A stretch of DNA of 64,000 bases from Triatoma infestans (GCA_011037195.1 JAAEAF010006636.1:1-64000), one strand, 5' to 3'. Shown: positions 1 to 11,451, numbered from the stretch's first letter. The notes: generated by a model not told the origin, from the sequence alone. A program made the numbers and translations.

Positions 1-690
1 ACATCACAACAACCAACCAACCCCCACCACATCGCGTCACACCTCTCATGTCACCAGTCTCATCTCTCTCTTGCTCTCTCTCTCACCCCCTCTCTTTCTG
101 TTATTAGTCAAGTTTTTTATTAATCAATTGTAAAAAAGTATTTAATTATAGTGCAATAAGTTTATTAATTATTTATTTATTTTATTTATTCAATACTCTG
201 TTTTTGCCTTTGAGGCATACAGAGGAAGTTGGCAACCAATACACAGATCTATACAATTATGTAAACAAAACAAAAACTCCCAATAATAATTAAAAAAAAA
301 AAAATAATACAATCTAAATTAGAAAAAGAAATGAGTGCTACTATTTTCTCATTTTTATTTTTTTCGTTTTCCTTTTGTAACTAATACAAGGATACAAACA
401 TAATTACAAACAAAATCAAAAAAAGAAATGACTGATTTGACTGAAAATGAAATGAGTGATAGCTTTTTTTTCAAATTTTAAAACTAATACAAAAATAAGA
501 AAGCAAAAAAAATACAATAGACAGTACATAATTAAAATTGAAAGTTTTGACTGCAATAATAATAAATACAATTAAGAAGAGACATAAGCAGTAAAAGTGC
601 AAAACAATGTCCGTTTACAAATTATAGCATTTTAATAAACCTTAAATACAAATATAAATAAATACAAATATACGTAAACTACTTGTTTAG
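1..690. other. AT-rich stretch, no gene seen
   Basis: A C/T-rich tract at about 40-110 is followed by AT-rich DNA with many short A and T runs. I see no coding frame, RNA gene or bounded repeat. Confidence 0.6.
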
Positions 691-694
691 AGAA

Positions 695-1733
695 TGTTTC
701 AGAATTTTTGTTTTGATATCTATGTTTTTTTGAATCTTCTAAGATAACGAGAGTATGCAAATACAATGGTCCGTAAAAACAGAATTATTAATAATCTTAA
801 AGTCATGTATCAAATTAGCAGTAAGAAAGTTACACCAAACCAAATCTATTACACTACGTCCTTGTTTTGTTAATATATGTAATATTTGCTATAGCATCAC
901 TAATAGAACGTCCATTAATTACAAAGAACCCTAATTTTTCCATCAGTTCAACTAATAAAATACCACTTTTATTTACAATGGAGTCTTGTGAATTTCTTAT
1001 TCCAAAACACGAGAGTTTTCAAACGTTTCATCATCGATAATGTTTAATAAACCAATTCGTGAGTTATAATCTCTCCCAAGTATGATATAATTATTGTTAT
1101 AATTAAGCACCAAATGAGATAAAATAATCATAAAATAGATCAATAATATTTTTATCCATGAAACTCGGCTTCCAGTATACTACGCCAATAACAAAATTAA
1201 CATTTTCTAATGAGATTTTTAAACACAAAAATTATTCCTTAATATTTCCACATTCACATTTGAAAACATATTTTTTTTAAAGAAAACCTTTAATCCCCCC
1301 GAAGCTCTCTACCGTTTTCATATAATTTAGAAGCTCTAGAAAAATAAAACTCGTAATCATAAAGAAAATTAGGTAAAACTATATTGTCTTGGTGAAGCCA
1401 AGTTTCGGAAAAACAAAAAATGTCTAACCTCTTTAAAACAGCAATTTCCTCTTTAGATAAGCTAAACAAACTTGAGAAACCATTTATATTCCAGTATCCA
1501 ATTTCCAGTCGTCCATAATTTTCATTAATAGGGGTGAACACGTTTACCACATCTTCTATTTCAGTTTTCCTGGAGGGATAGTGGTTTTCCTTAAAAAAAG
1601 CATCCATAGATCCCGATGCCCGTGCCGCTCTTGAAGTAGACTTAATTTTCCTTTTTTTGGACGCAGCAGATGCTTGTGATATAACTGAAGTATCTGTTTC
1701 AGGATTAGAATCAACGCCTGATAATTTCGCCAA
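695..1733 (-). pseudogene. non-LTR retrotransposon endonuclease fragment (decayed)
   Basis: Reading leftward from 1733, the first 147 codons are open. They give a basic, low-complexity N-terminal region followed by the start of an exonuclease-endonuclease-phosphatase (EEP) domain: GYWNINGF, then LDIFCFSETWL. Past the stop near 1290 the domain continues in shifting frames: VIGVVYWKP near 1170, ILGRDYNSRIG (the catalytic D-x-N site) near 1060-1090, NGRSISDA then GRSVIDLV near 850-920, and FTDHC (the S/T-D-H catalytic site) near 760. This order is that of endonucleases of RTE- or Jockey-like non-LTR elements, which nick target DNA to prime reverse transcription. No reverse transcriptase follows on the left. 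Several frameshifts and stops make it dead. The clade is not certain. Confidence 0.8.
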
Positions 1734-1739
1734 ACCAAA

Positions 1740-2040
1740 GTTTATTAATTATCACTCCCTTTCAAAATTCCACTAAGTTTGAAGGTAATAAAAAAAACGG
1801 CTCAAGACAAGTAGGTTGCGGTCAAAATCCATATTTGTGTGTTTTGGCCAACTTGCCATCAGGAGCAATACTGAAGACAGTATTCTGCCAAAAATGTCGA
1901 AAATTATCATAATTTACGTTTCTTCCTTCTTGCAACAAACAATAAGTAAAAAATGGTCACTTGGACATTTTTGTCGATCACGATTAGTATCTGTTTTATA
2001 GAAATTAGTTTGTTTTTTGGCCTGATTCACTGTTTTATTG
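1740..2040. other. no gene seen
   Basis: Short spacer between the endonuclease fragment and a family A copy. It contains only small unrecognised open frames. Confidence 0.5.
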
Positions 2041-2810
2041 CCAGATTTCCATAGGTTTTTTTTCACTCATTACTCATTAATGCCAGTTGATGCTGTTATA
2101 GATAAGATTTGTTGCATCAATCTCCTGCCTTACTGTCTTCTACACTTTCTTTTGAACTCTTTGAACAGTTTCATTTCTCCGGAAAAATGCATTTAAGGGC
2201 ACTTTTAGGGGAGGATTAGGATTAGACTGTCCTCTAAATTGATATTTCACTTTATTACCCACTCTTGTCATGTAAATAATGTTAATTAGATTTAAATATG
2301 TTGTTGAAATTCCGAGTTTGAATAAATCTGATGACCGAAAGTACGTTTAGTTTACCACTTTACTAAATGATTTTTTTTCACTTTTTCGCGATTATCTCAA
2401 AAATGGCTCCGACGATTTTCTCTTGAAATTTCTTATATAAACTACACATACAAAGATCTAAAACTTTTATTTAAAACATTTCTCTGGAAAAATTCATTTA
2501 AGGGCACTTTTATTGGAGGGGTGGGGTTATGTGTTCCTCAAAAATGCTATCATAGTTGATTATACAATTCTACCATCTAGACAAAATTAATTAGAAATAA
2601 ATAGATTGCCAAAATTCCGAGTTTCACGAAAATTAATAAACCGGAAGTGCTTTTTATTGTACAGTTTTTTACGATTTTCTCCATAAAAACAGCGTAGAAT
2701 TTTATTAAATTTGGCGACACAAACTATAAAATTTGTCAATCACAATTTTGAAAACTGGAATAAGAGAAAGTTTTGTGAATATATCACACCAGATTTTTTT
2801 TTTAATTTAA
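2040..2810 (+). repeat. dispersed repeat family A, partial copy
   Basis: Matches the 21.5-22.5 kb and 38.3-39.3 kb copies by eye. It has the repeated internal unit with TTTCTCTGGAAAA, ATTCATTTAAGGGCAC, a G-rich run and a GGAAGTGC-type box, recurring at about 2336 and 2643. It ends at the characteristic TCACACCAGATTTTTT near 2800. The 5' end is truncated. Confidence 0.75.
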
Positions 2811-3440
2811 AATTCTATCTAGCATTATAATTGAATCCAAGAAATAATAGAATTAAAAAAGAAACACTATTTTATGGAGAGGGTAGTATTAAGAAAAAAA
2901 ATTCATACGTACATTTTAAATGTAATTAACTAAAGAATTCTAATCTTGTGCAAACTTTGGAACTTTAACTTTTTTTTTAAATTCAACTTTAATACGATGT
3001 TATAAAATTTTTTCTGTTTTTCTTTTTTTAAAATTTAGTTTTTTAATTAGAATTTTTATTAAGAAAAAATGTCATATTAGTTAGTAATAATTTATATATT
3101 TGTTATTGTTTGATTTTAAATGTAAAAAAAAAAATAGAAATTCATGACCTATAACCTATCACAATTGGAAACTGTTTGAGGCCTTAAAATTTTAGCATAA
3201 AATCAATATTATAAATTTTAATACAAGAGAGTTATATAAATAATACTGTCTTGTATTAATATTAAAATAGAATTGTATATAACGTTCTAGATGGATTTTT
3301 ATATGCCCCCTCCTTATTTATTAAATTATTATTTTTTTTTTTAATTAATAATTGTTTCTACTTAATCATCATCTTATAAAAGCCAGCTGCCGTTATAATA
3401 CATATTATGTAATCAATGAGGGGAGAATTTTTACATTCTC
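2811..3440. other. very AT-rich spacer, no gene seen
   Basis: Long A/T runs only. No coding frame, tRNA or clear repeat boundary. Confidence 0.55.
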
Positions 3441-4302
3441 TAACTACTGTAAGTGGTAGTACTTACGGCTTTGACAAATTTTCTAACTAGAACTTTTACC
3501 GGAAATACATGTTTCGTGGACGCCTGAGTACGAAAACGAGTAAAGAGAATAGTCGCTTTGTGTGTATGTGTATGTGTGTGAGTGAACTTGGTATTCCGTT
3601 TTTTTTACCCCCACCACCGTATTTGATACGATAAGTATTGGTTAGGATCGAATAACCGGAAGAGAAACTTTACTGATTTTTGTTTTGCTATTTTTCTCGA
3701 AAAAGGCGGCGACTTCCTGTTTGTAACTCAAACATACGCCTATACATGTCTGGTCGTAAAAAATCAACATACATAATGTATGCACTAAAAGAAAATGGTA
3801 TGTGTTTCGTACGAGATTTTTTTTTTAAAATTAGAATGAACTAAATTTCCCAGAGTGATAGATGTCAATGAATTCAAAATGTTCACGTATCAACATATCT
3901 ATTGCGCGTTTAAGATTCTGTAAAATCGCTTTTTCCCGGTTAATCGATTTTTTTTTCAAATTTGGAATTCTAGCAATAATAGTGTATACTAACATTGTAT
4001 AAGTGGAAGAACCATACATTGTACTGAAGTGGTAACTTCAGAAATAAGCTAAAAGTTGCTAAAATCCCCCCCCCCCACTCACAAAATAAATTTCTCTGGA
4101 AAATTCTTTGAAATAAAACTGATTGAAACAGTCGTACACATTGTTTGAAAGTCGCACGTCTTCGTTAATGGATTTTGACCGCAAAACCTTATAGTTAACA
4201 TGCGTGATGATACGCCTTACCTAAATCTAAACGAAATGTCAAGTTTTGAACTTTCTGTGTTTTTTTTTTTTTTTTTGAGACATTTCGTCCACACTCACAC
4301 CC

Positions 4303-4347
<45 letters not shown>

Positions 4348-4675
4348 ACATGCAAATCATTCGCTAGAAACAGGCTTTTCATATTTCGGAGATCTCAAAA
4401 CATAACAGAAAACTGAAATCAATTTTAAAAATTTAACACGATCCCAGTAGGTACTTTCTCTTACAGCTGTAAGAGAAAGAAAAAAAAAATCATAGGTAGC
4501 TCCCACAGTGTCCTTACATATACGTATGTATAACCCTCCACAGCCTTTTTTTTTTGTTATACGGCTAACCCATCTAAACGTTTCGAAACAATTGTAATTT
4601 TAGAGACAATTTTTGTAATGAAATTTTATTACTTGTATTCGTGTGAGTGTTTCACACCAGACTTTTTTTTCTGAA
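3441..4675 (+). repeat. dispersed repeat family A, near full-length
   Basis: Begins near the TTTTACCGGAAATACATG box (about 3490), which corresponds to the start box in the 21.5, 38.3 and 46.8 kb copies. It ends with GTGAGTGTTTCACACCAG at 4645-4662 followed by a T run. A (CA)n microsatellite and C- and G-runs lie inside. The internal sequence is more diverged than in the 38 kb copy. Confidence 0.65.
4304..4345. repeat. (CA)n microsatellite
   Basis: About 20 uninterrupted CA units inside the family A copy. Confidence 0.95.
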
Positions 4676-5149
4676 ATTTTTATAGAATAATGAAGATAAG
4701 AATGAGTATTTATGACGGTGAAGTTGGGGGGGGGGTGCATAAGAACAAAATGTTGAGATATATCATCTAAACTCTGCAGACCATTTGAGAAGTTGTTTTT
4801 GTAAAGTGGGTACAAGACAGTGTTCATTGTTGGATGTAATTACATTGGGATACTCTCTCTGGAAGAAGTAGAAAATGACTAGATTCTTGAAGAAATGGAG
4901 AATTACCCCTTTTCTCCTTAACAAGATTTCCTTCACCCTTCCACAAAAAGAAAATTGTTCAAAATACTTTATACTTAGGAATGTTGGATGAATGTTTCAA
5001 TGTTTGTCACAGTTCGCGCAGCGCTTACATTGCAGATGAAAAATGGTACTAAATCAGGTTTAGTGAATATACCCATTAAAATTCCAAGAAACTATCAAAA
5101 AAAAAATAGCAGTCAGTGATGATATTTTATGCAATTTAAATAATCTATT
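4676..5149. other. no gene seen
   Basis: AT-rich sequence with a G9 run near 4728. No supported feature. Confidence 0.5.
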
Positions 5150-5380
5150 TTTAAAGAATAATAGATATTGAAAAACATTTCCGGTTCACTAGAAACCGAC
5201 GTTTGACGCCCGTATTGCAATGAGCTTCTTCAGGGTCGTTACACCTTGAAAAAGTAAAACTAATGGAGCAACTAATGAAATAAATCGATGCTCCATTAGG
5301 TTTCAATATTTGGGCGAAACATTGGTATCTAGCACACCACTGACATAGTCTCAACCCGGAAACTCAAGTATTTCTCATGA
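5150..5380 (-). repeat. Penelope-like-type repeat fragment with decayed hammerhead motif
   Basis: On the minus strand at about 5242-5197 there is CCTGAAGAAGCTC, a spacer, GGGC, then AAACGTCGG. This is the arrangement of the minimal hammerhead motifs known from Penelope-like retroelements (CTGAAGA core, short stem II, GAAAC-GTC). Stem II GCTC/GGGC and a short stem I ACC/GGT can form, but the GAA after stem II is disrupted by inserted bases, so the motif is probably inactive. Confidence 0.5.
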
Positions 5381-6959
5381 AAATGGGGCCGCACGGAAAC
5401 CTAAGAGTTCGTAATAAACTTTTTATGTACTATATAAAATAATTTATTGAAAATATTATGTAAGAGAAAAAAAGAATTTCATAAATATAATATGCCAGAA
5501 TTTATAAACATATATTATGGAGGAAAAAGTAAATCAAAAAATGTTCCTTTAACATGACCAATCATCTGATAAATTTCATATCTCTCACTCGCTGCCTGTT
5601 AACGGATGAGAAAATCACTGGCATGTATATATATTTTACAAATTGCAGTGTCAATGTTACTATATGTATATATACATATATCAATGATCTCTAGCTGAAA
5701 TGTTATAAATGTTAGTATGTTAGCTAGCGCAGTTCCATTTTATACATCATCCGACCTTTTTATATATATAAATATATAAATTCTATATTGTGTATTTATT
5801 ATTTTTTTGACTGCTGTGATGGAAATGTCGTATTTTATATTAAACCTACAGACTGCGCTAGTGATATCATTCTATTTAACCAAAGGATAGCGACATTGGT
5901 ACTGTGTGCAGCGAATCTAATACACACTAAGCGACTCCAGCAGTTGAAGTGATAATTCAGTTTAAACAACAAGGGCTCCATACCATTTCCTTAAGGATTT
6001 TTGCATAGATAAGGGTCGATCTGTTAAAACAGTCATCAACAAGACATAATGAACAAATCTCAATAAAACATCTCTTATGATCTTGCCAGAATACAGACCA
6101 AGAAGTTACCTTCGTCCAATATACCCTTCTAGTCGCTCTTTCAGTTTCCTCTCGTACTTATAATGCTCCTTTTAATATGTAAAAAAATATATGTTCGGTC
6201 GCGGTCTCTTTGGTGGGATCAACTCTATTTCCCGCCTTTTTACTTTAACTTAACGCGCTCTTTTCATATAACTGAACGCGCTTGTTTTCCTTTGTTGTTT
6301 TTCCTGCTGGCGCAATTTCACATAATTCCCTCTCTTTTCTTCACCTTTTTATTCATTGCTCTTCTGACTGTTGTGAAGTACACAGCTCTATGTGTTTATT
6401 CTCCGTTCAGTTTCTCATGTGCTTCAAGAGCTCTTTTCGCCTGTTTCACCTTCGCGAGTGTATTTATTCTCCCAGCGTCATCCGCTGTAAGCATATTTCT
6501 CTTATTGAGAATTAACTTGATTTACGCCTTCTTTTCACTCATCTAATTTCATCGCCTTTCTCGCTTCAAGACTTTATTCAGCGTAATCCACTGACATCTT
6601 ACTGCACTCCCGCATCACTCACACATACAACATTCACACCTAATCAACTTTCACACGCCTCATTTACACCAGCCCCTTTACTTCACTTCACCGCAGCCCA
6701 GCGCCAACGCGCTTGCTTCCGCTTGCACAATCTTCGAGGTGAGTTCAGTTTTATATATCTTTCTGTCACGATAATTGTCTCTTCACTTCTCTTATTATTT
6801 ACAAATAAGCATTATTACTTCTGATTTAGTATATTTTTATATCTTATATTTTCATACTTGCGTTGGTCGTTACATTACCGCTTCATGGTATGCTCAAGAG
6901 CATACAATATACTCAGTGAGTAAAAAATAGAAGTAATGCGTCTCTTTCTTCATTCATCC
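5381..6959. other. no gene seen; pyrimidine-rich block at 6.16-6.74 kb
   Basis: 6163-6546 has an open frame of 127 codons on the + strand, made largely of F, L and S from pyrimidine-rich DNA, with no recognisable domain; I do not call it a gene. The 6550-6740 stretch is CA/CT-rich and more GC-rich than its surroundings, and could be a decayed LTR or untranslated region, but no paired copy or boundary was found. Confidence 0.4.
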
Positions 6960-7696
6960 TACACAGCTAAAAGTGGAAGTATTGAAATTATGTCAAATGT
7001 TTCGAAATAGAGATTTTTGAACTACAGATTTAAGGTCCCCCTCAATAGGGAAAAATTTGGTTGTTTATTGTAGGTGTGTATGTGTGAACAAAACATCTGA
7101 AAGGCGAAAATCAGTTAGGAAGTTCAAACTTTGATATCCCGTTTTGACATCACAGGAGAGGATCGAACATATCCATCGATCGAGGATGCGATTTTGTTGA
7201 ATATTTTTAAACGGTCTCAACTTTTTCTGTAACTTTAATGCGTTAATTACTGAGGAAACGCCTGGAAGTTTTATATGAAAAATCCTTAAGAAATTAAGTG
7301 CCATGAAAGACTTGTAGTACTAAATGGCGGCGCTCCAGCCACCATTTAAACCTGGTGGCCTCCACCAAAAAAAATTGCTTACTTTTGTCGATCTTCGGCT
7401 TTTCTTCTCCATTTTCTTATACCAAGCTTCCTGAGGTCGTCCTCCACATCATCCAGCCACCTCGGTCTTTCTCTTAGTCTTGGGTAGTCCCTTCCGGCCT
7501 TCCTGCCTTCATCCTTTTGGCTAGTCGGGCTTCTGGCATTCTCTGCACGTGACCAAGACACCTCAATCTTCTTTACTCAATGGAGGCCACTAAAGTGGGT
7601 TGCCCCGAATAACTCGGAAAGCTCCACATTTAAAGAGACCTTAGATGCTTTGGTAAAAATCCCTAGTTTGAAATAATTTTAAACGATTTCCTTTAA
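6960..7696 (+). repeat. dispersed repeat family A, left part, interrupted
   Basis: Resembles the start of family A (a gtcaaat...tttttgaact...aggtccccc series near 6990-7045, then a GTGTGTATGTGTGAACA box). It is interrupted near 7330-7640 by a retrotransposon fragment and at 7697 by the hammerhead foldback element. The same repeat resumes at 8073. Confidence 0.55.
7379..7561 (-). pseudogene. C-terminal tail of a non-LTR reverse transcriptase
   Basis: The minus strand reads GHVQRMPEARLAKRM and then, after a frame change, RPRWLDDVEDDLRKLG and RKWRRKAEDR. This series (GHV-x-RM, then R-x-RPR-x-RW-x-DDV-x-DL, then W-x-x-KAEDR) is the C-terminal tail of a common animal reverse transcriptase family. 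Only the tail remains, so this is a severely 5'-truncated insertion. A second copy of the RPRLRWLDDVEDDLRKL segment lies at about 7875-7935, in the loop of the foldback element just to the right. Confidence 0.75.
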
Positions 7697-7772
7697 TTGT
7701 TATGGTGGTTGGTTCCGCAGAGCTGGAAAGCATCAGAGACATTTTCCTTGGTGGTCTGCTTCATTTTGTGGT

Positions 7773-7810
7773 CATCGACCGGTTTCTGGCGTTCGCCCAT
7801 CTTCAGGATG
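7773..7810 (-). ncRNA. hammerhead ribozyme motif (left arm)
   Basis: Minus-strand copy of the motif at 7994-8031. Stem I CATC/GATG, the CTGAAGA core and stem III ACC/GGT are kept. The helix-closing pair of stem II is lost (GGGC against GCCA), so activity is doubtful. Confidence 0.6.
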
Positions 7811-7993
7811 CGTTTGTCAGACAGTGTGACAACACAGACTTGCACAGAGCAAACTCAGCTTTCACACTCAGCTTCCTGAGGTCGTCCTCCACATCATCCA
7901 GCCACCTTAGCCTCGGTCTTCCTCTTAGTCTAGGGAGTGTGAAAACTGAGTTTGCTCTGTGCAAGTCTGTGTTGTTACACTGTCTGAAAAACG

Positions 7994-8031
7994 CATCCTG
8001 AAGATGGGCGAACGCCCGAAACCGGTCGATG
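7994..8031 (+). ncRNA. hammerhead ribozyme, minimal type, complete core
   Basis: All elements can be placed: stem I 5' strand CATC (7994-7997); core CTGAAGA (7998-8004); one unpaired T (8005); stem II GGGC (8006-8009), loop GAAC, GCCC (8014-8017); GAA (8018-8020); stem III ACC/GGT with no loop (8021-8026); cleavage-site C (8027); stem I 3' strand GATG (8028-8031). Predicted cleavage is after 8027. A loopless stem III is unstable in a monomer, and such motifs usually act as dimers. The extra T between the core and stem II recurs in the other copies. Confidence 0.75.
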
Positions 8032-8072
8032 ACCACAAAATGAAGCAGGCTACCACGGAAAATGTCTCTGAT

Positions 8073-8300
8073 GATTTCCTTTAAAATTCGAATATTACCT
8101 ACACAAATTCCTAGGAAAATTGATTTTTTTGGAGCGGTTTCTTGGAGAACAATAGCGCTAAGATTTCCTCTATAGTACCATTTCAATATAATTAATGGTA
8201 CTGTCATCTATAAAATATTAATACCCATTAGAAATATTGTTAGTATTACAATATGAGCAAGTCGTTTGAGTATTTTTGCACAGCTTTTACCATAATATAG
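8073..8300 (+). repeat. dispersed repeat family A, resumed right part
   Basis: Continues the copy broken at 7696: GATTTCCTTTAAAATTCG, then a GGAAAATTGATTT box and TCCTCTATAGTACCATTTCA, equivalent to 22730-22800 in another copy. Confidence 0.5.
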
Positions 8301-8492
8301 TATACCCAGTTTATAAATGATCATAATGTATATAGATTCTAGACGAGTAGTGATTCAATTAGACCATTATTAATTCATCAATTGTATCATTGTTCTTCTA
8401 TACAAGCTACAGTTGTTTATTGGACGACAATGCTAACGGTATTTTTTTTTTTTCATTGAAAAATATAAAAGTTTTAATGACAATTATTTAAT

Positions 8493-8525
<33 letters not shown>

Positions 8526-9378
8526 TGTACATGACCTAGTTTTGTTAAAAGTTTCTTGGAAATAAGTATATTTTTCTTGTTTCTTTAGTAACTCTCTTTG
8601 TTGACGACATTACTGCTTTCTATAAAAAAAAACTTTATATATATATACATATATATAAAACTTTATACATATATATGTAAAACTTTATATATATATATGT
8701 ATGTATGTATATGTGTACACTTAATATTTTATAGTTTTCTACATTCTTCTTCATATAAATTATGCATATAGCCGTTTTAACCCTTCATTTAGTGTAGTGT
8801 GTTTGTTAAATTTAGAAACGAACTATATATATATAATTTTATTTTATTATATAATCCATAGTTAGAATATTATTAGATTATTATTCTTTTGTCATAATCT
8901 TACTTTAAAATAGATTTATTTATTTTTTTTTTTTGTTAAAACAGATATTCTTCAATCTAGGCAATGTTGGCAGTTTTTTTAATGTTCCTAATATTTGAAG
9001 TTGTAGAATACTTTTTTCCCGGTTAACATTCCAGGTATACCAGAATCTCCTCCCGTCCCCCCCCAAAACGGTTTTCATGGAAACGTTATTTTAAAATAAA
9101 AATCTGAATTTTTATGTAGTATAGTTTGTCATGGTTTAAAGAAGAAAATTCGTTTGAGTCGTTATCGGAGCAAAATCGCAAAAAAAAAATTTCACTACAG
9201 TCGACAACCTGGTCTTTGACGGAAATCATTAGTGGCTCACGTTGGTCCTAAATGAATGGAATATTCAATTTGAGCTTCTTGCTATTTATCGTTTTTTTTT
9301 TGTGATTTTTTTTTTATATAATATGTACATATAATGTTTTATATATTTACAAAAAAATGTTTAAGTAATGTAAAAATG
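8301..9378. other. AT-rich, (TA)n-rich spacer, no gene seen
   Basis: Short TATATA and TATG tracts at 8635-8710. A possible reversed, diverged family A piece at about 9000-9200 (CTCCTCCCGTCCCCCCCC, then GGTTTTCATGGAAACG). No coding feature. Confidence 0.45.
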
Positions 9379-9510
9379 TTCGGATCCCATTAGATCATAC
9401 ATCATTAAAGATTCATAGGATTCGAAGAGCGAAGAAGCAGACATCAAACGTTAAGTTACTCTCCATCTAGGCCAGACTAGGAAGGGAGAATTCTGTTCAT
9501 ATTTACAGAG

Positions 9511-9941
9511 CTACAGTACCTCAGTTTGGACAGTTTTTACAACAGTACAATCCAATCAGCAACCTACTTACTTTCTAGTTTCTCAGCCAGTCTGTCTCTC
9601 ACTGTATTATTCTCTCGCTACCTAACTTATACTCCAACAGTGTAAAGTCCTTGTAGTTTGTATTTCCTATTTATTATACTGTGTTCAGCATGTCATCTAG
9701 TTTATTTCTACCCTCATACCTAAATTCATTCTCTCCAATTCTCTCTCCTACTCACATCCGTTATATTTTTTTTTTATGCTGAACACTGTGTAATAAATAG
9801 AAACACAAACTGCATGGACTTCATAGTTAAATAGAAGTTAGGTAGCGAGAGAATAACAAATCAGATTGGCTGAGTAATTAGAAAGTAAGTTGATTGGTTG
9901 CTGACTGGATGTACTGTTGTACAAACTGTTCTGCTGTAGGT
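9511..9941. repeat. internal palindrome, arms of about 170-180 bp
   Basis: The left arm 9511-9691 and right arm 9776-9941 are imperfect inverted copies, pairing for example ATTCTCTCGCTACCTAACTT with its complement near 9835-9855, and CTGTGTTCAGCAT with ATGCTGAACAC. The loop is 9692-9775. Some boxes (GTAAAGTCC, CCAATCA) recall the palindrome at 48.6-49.2 kb. Confidence 0.75.
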
Positions 9942-9975
9942 CTGTCTCTCTCTCTCTCTCTCTGTATATATATAT
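9942..9975. repeat. (CT)n/(TA)n short tandem tract
   Basis: A CT dinucleotide run followed by TATATATATAT. Confidence 0.8.
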
Positions 9976-10771
9976 TGTAATATGTACATCTTTGGGCGAA
10001 TTAATAAATATAAATTGCATCATAATATATATCCTTGTAAAGTAGGGAATTTTTCCAAGGTATTATATTTATAAAGTTGGGTTTTTTGAAGGTTGGAAGG
10101 CACAAAAGAAACAGTTAGTTGAGTCAGAGATACCTGGCCTACCCCTATCATTACATTTATTTAGGACAAAGGGAATTTCCCTCTTCTCACTTTCCCGGGG
10201 GTTGGAGGTAGGAAGAGATGGACCCTTTTAGGGAGAGGGAGGTCAGTTCAAAATTTGTACTATAAAAAGGTGAAGTCTGTCATTAGAAAAAGCCATGTTA
10301 CAGTAGTGAGTGGTGGAAGTGGCCCAAGAAATCCAACCTTCTTCAAGTCAGAACATATGTAAAATATGTAAGTTTTATAAAAAGCAGTTTCTCCTAAATG
10401 ACAAGCTACTTACTTTGTTGTATCTCAATATTGTATTTATTAATTTTTGACATATATTTTTTATTTTAATTATATATTTTTTGAATCTATATATTTTATT
10501 GTTTTTTCATCCTCTCCAACTTCTGTATAAACACAGACCTCATGAGATCCCTTTTGAGAAGATCCACATATAAATTATAATAATTAATTAACATAATATA
10601 TCTAAGTTAATTTACCCCCAATATCATATCATGTTACATAATATATATATATGAATAGAATGCTCCCTCCCTAGTCTGGCCTAGGTGGGGAGTAACTAAC
10701 GTTTGATTTATTTAATGTCTGCTTCTTTGCTCTTCGGATCTTATGAATCTTTAATGATTCGGATCCCATTA

Positions 10772-11451
10772 CAAAGGAATTATCAATATTTTATCGAGTT
10801 TTAATCATACTGATATTTTTATTACTTTATTTAAATATTGTTGAAAATTCCATTAATTTTTATAACTAGTGGCAAAAAGAAGTTGTATATGATTGTGTAA
10901 AATTCTCTTTATTAATGGTGCATGTATAATGAAAAATGTATATTATAGCCAAGCTTGAGTGAATGTTTAGTATTTAATCCTGAATACAATGTATATATAC
11001 ACACACTGTAAATATGACATAGAAAAGACTGGAAAATTTCACTAGCAGTCAGTCAATTGTATGTATATGTATATGTTGTATATATATGTGTGTGTGTGTG
11101 AGGTATACAGTTTTCACTCTTCATTATTTTCTTTGTTTTTCATTCCCCCCCTTTTTTAAAATCCTGCATTGTGATAAATTTATTAAGGGCAACATTTTAT
11201 AAAATAAATAAAACGTCTCACCTTGTTTTCTAAATTTTTTTTTTATATTTTTATAAAAATCGGCAACGTCTTAATATACGTACTAGGTTTTTATGTATGT
11301 GAACAGTGTTTATCTTTAAAGTCAGATAATAAATCTTATTTGTTGGTTTTGTTAATATAATTTATATCATTGTTTACTTTGACTAATCCTTTATTCAATT
11401 ATGTAGCCAAATATGGGGCCAAGGCTTGATACAGAGCGGTTTTGTATTGGA

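Larger units (their letters stand above)
7697..8072. mobile_element. 376-bp foldback element with hammerhead ribozymes and a 12-bp target duplication
   Basis: Flanked by a perfect 12-bp direct repeat GATTTCCTTTAA (7685-7696 and 8073-8084), so the ends are well defined. The two halves are inverted copies of each other: about 130 bp at 7728-7862 pair with about 7939-8072. Each arm carries a hammerhead-like motif. The loop (about 7868-7935) matches a reverse-transcriptase tail sequence also present at 7435-7485. A 12-bp duplication suggests target-primed reverse transcription rather than cut-and-paste. Related copies: 15.3, 33.1 and probably 53.5 kb. I infer a non-autonomous passenger of a Penelope-like element or a metazoan retrozyme. 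Confidence 0.75.
9379..10771. mobile_element. element with ~105-bp terminal inverted repeats and a 14-bp flanking direct repeat
   Basis: The left end at 9401-9502 and the right end at 10649-10758 are inverted copies over about 105 bp, sharing ATCATTAAAGATTCATA, GAAGAAGCAGACAT, CAAACGTTA and TAGGCCAGACTAGG. The perfect 14-bp direct repeat TTCGGATCCCATTA flanks it (9379-9392 and 10758-10771). It has no transposase-like frame, so it is non-autonomous. The interior holds a second palindrome at 9511-9941 and a GC-richer part at 10080-10330 with a CTATAAAAAG TATA-like box near 10260. Superfamily unknown. Confidence 0.75.

Noticed and set aside
4304..4345. Tandem repeats considered as a CRISPR array
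   Set aside because: Simple dinucleotide repeats; no direct repeat/spacer structure anywhere in this eukaryotic window.
6163..6546. 127-codon open frame with hydrophobic stretches
   Set aside because: Derives from pyrimidine-rich DNA and is composed of F, L and S; no domain, and a second overlapping frame is also open.
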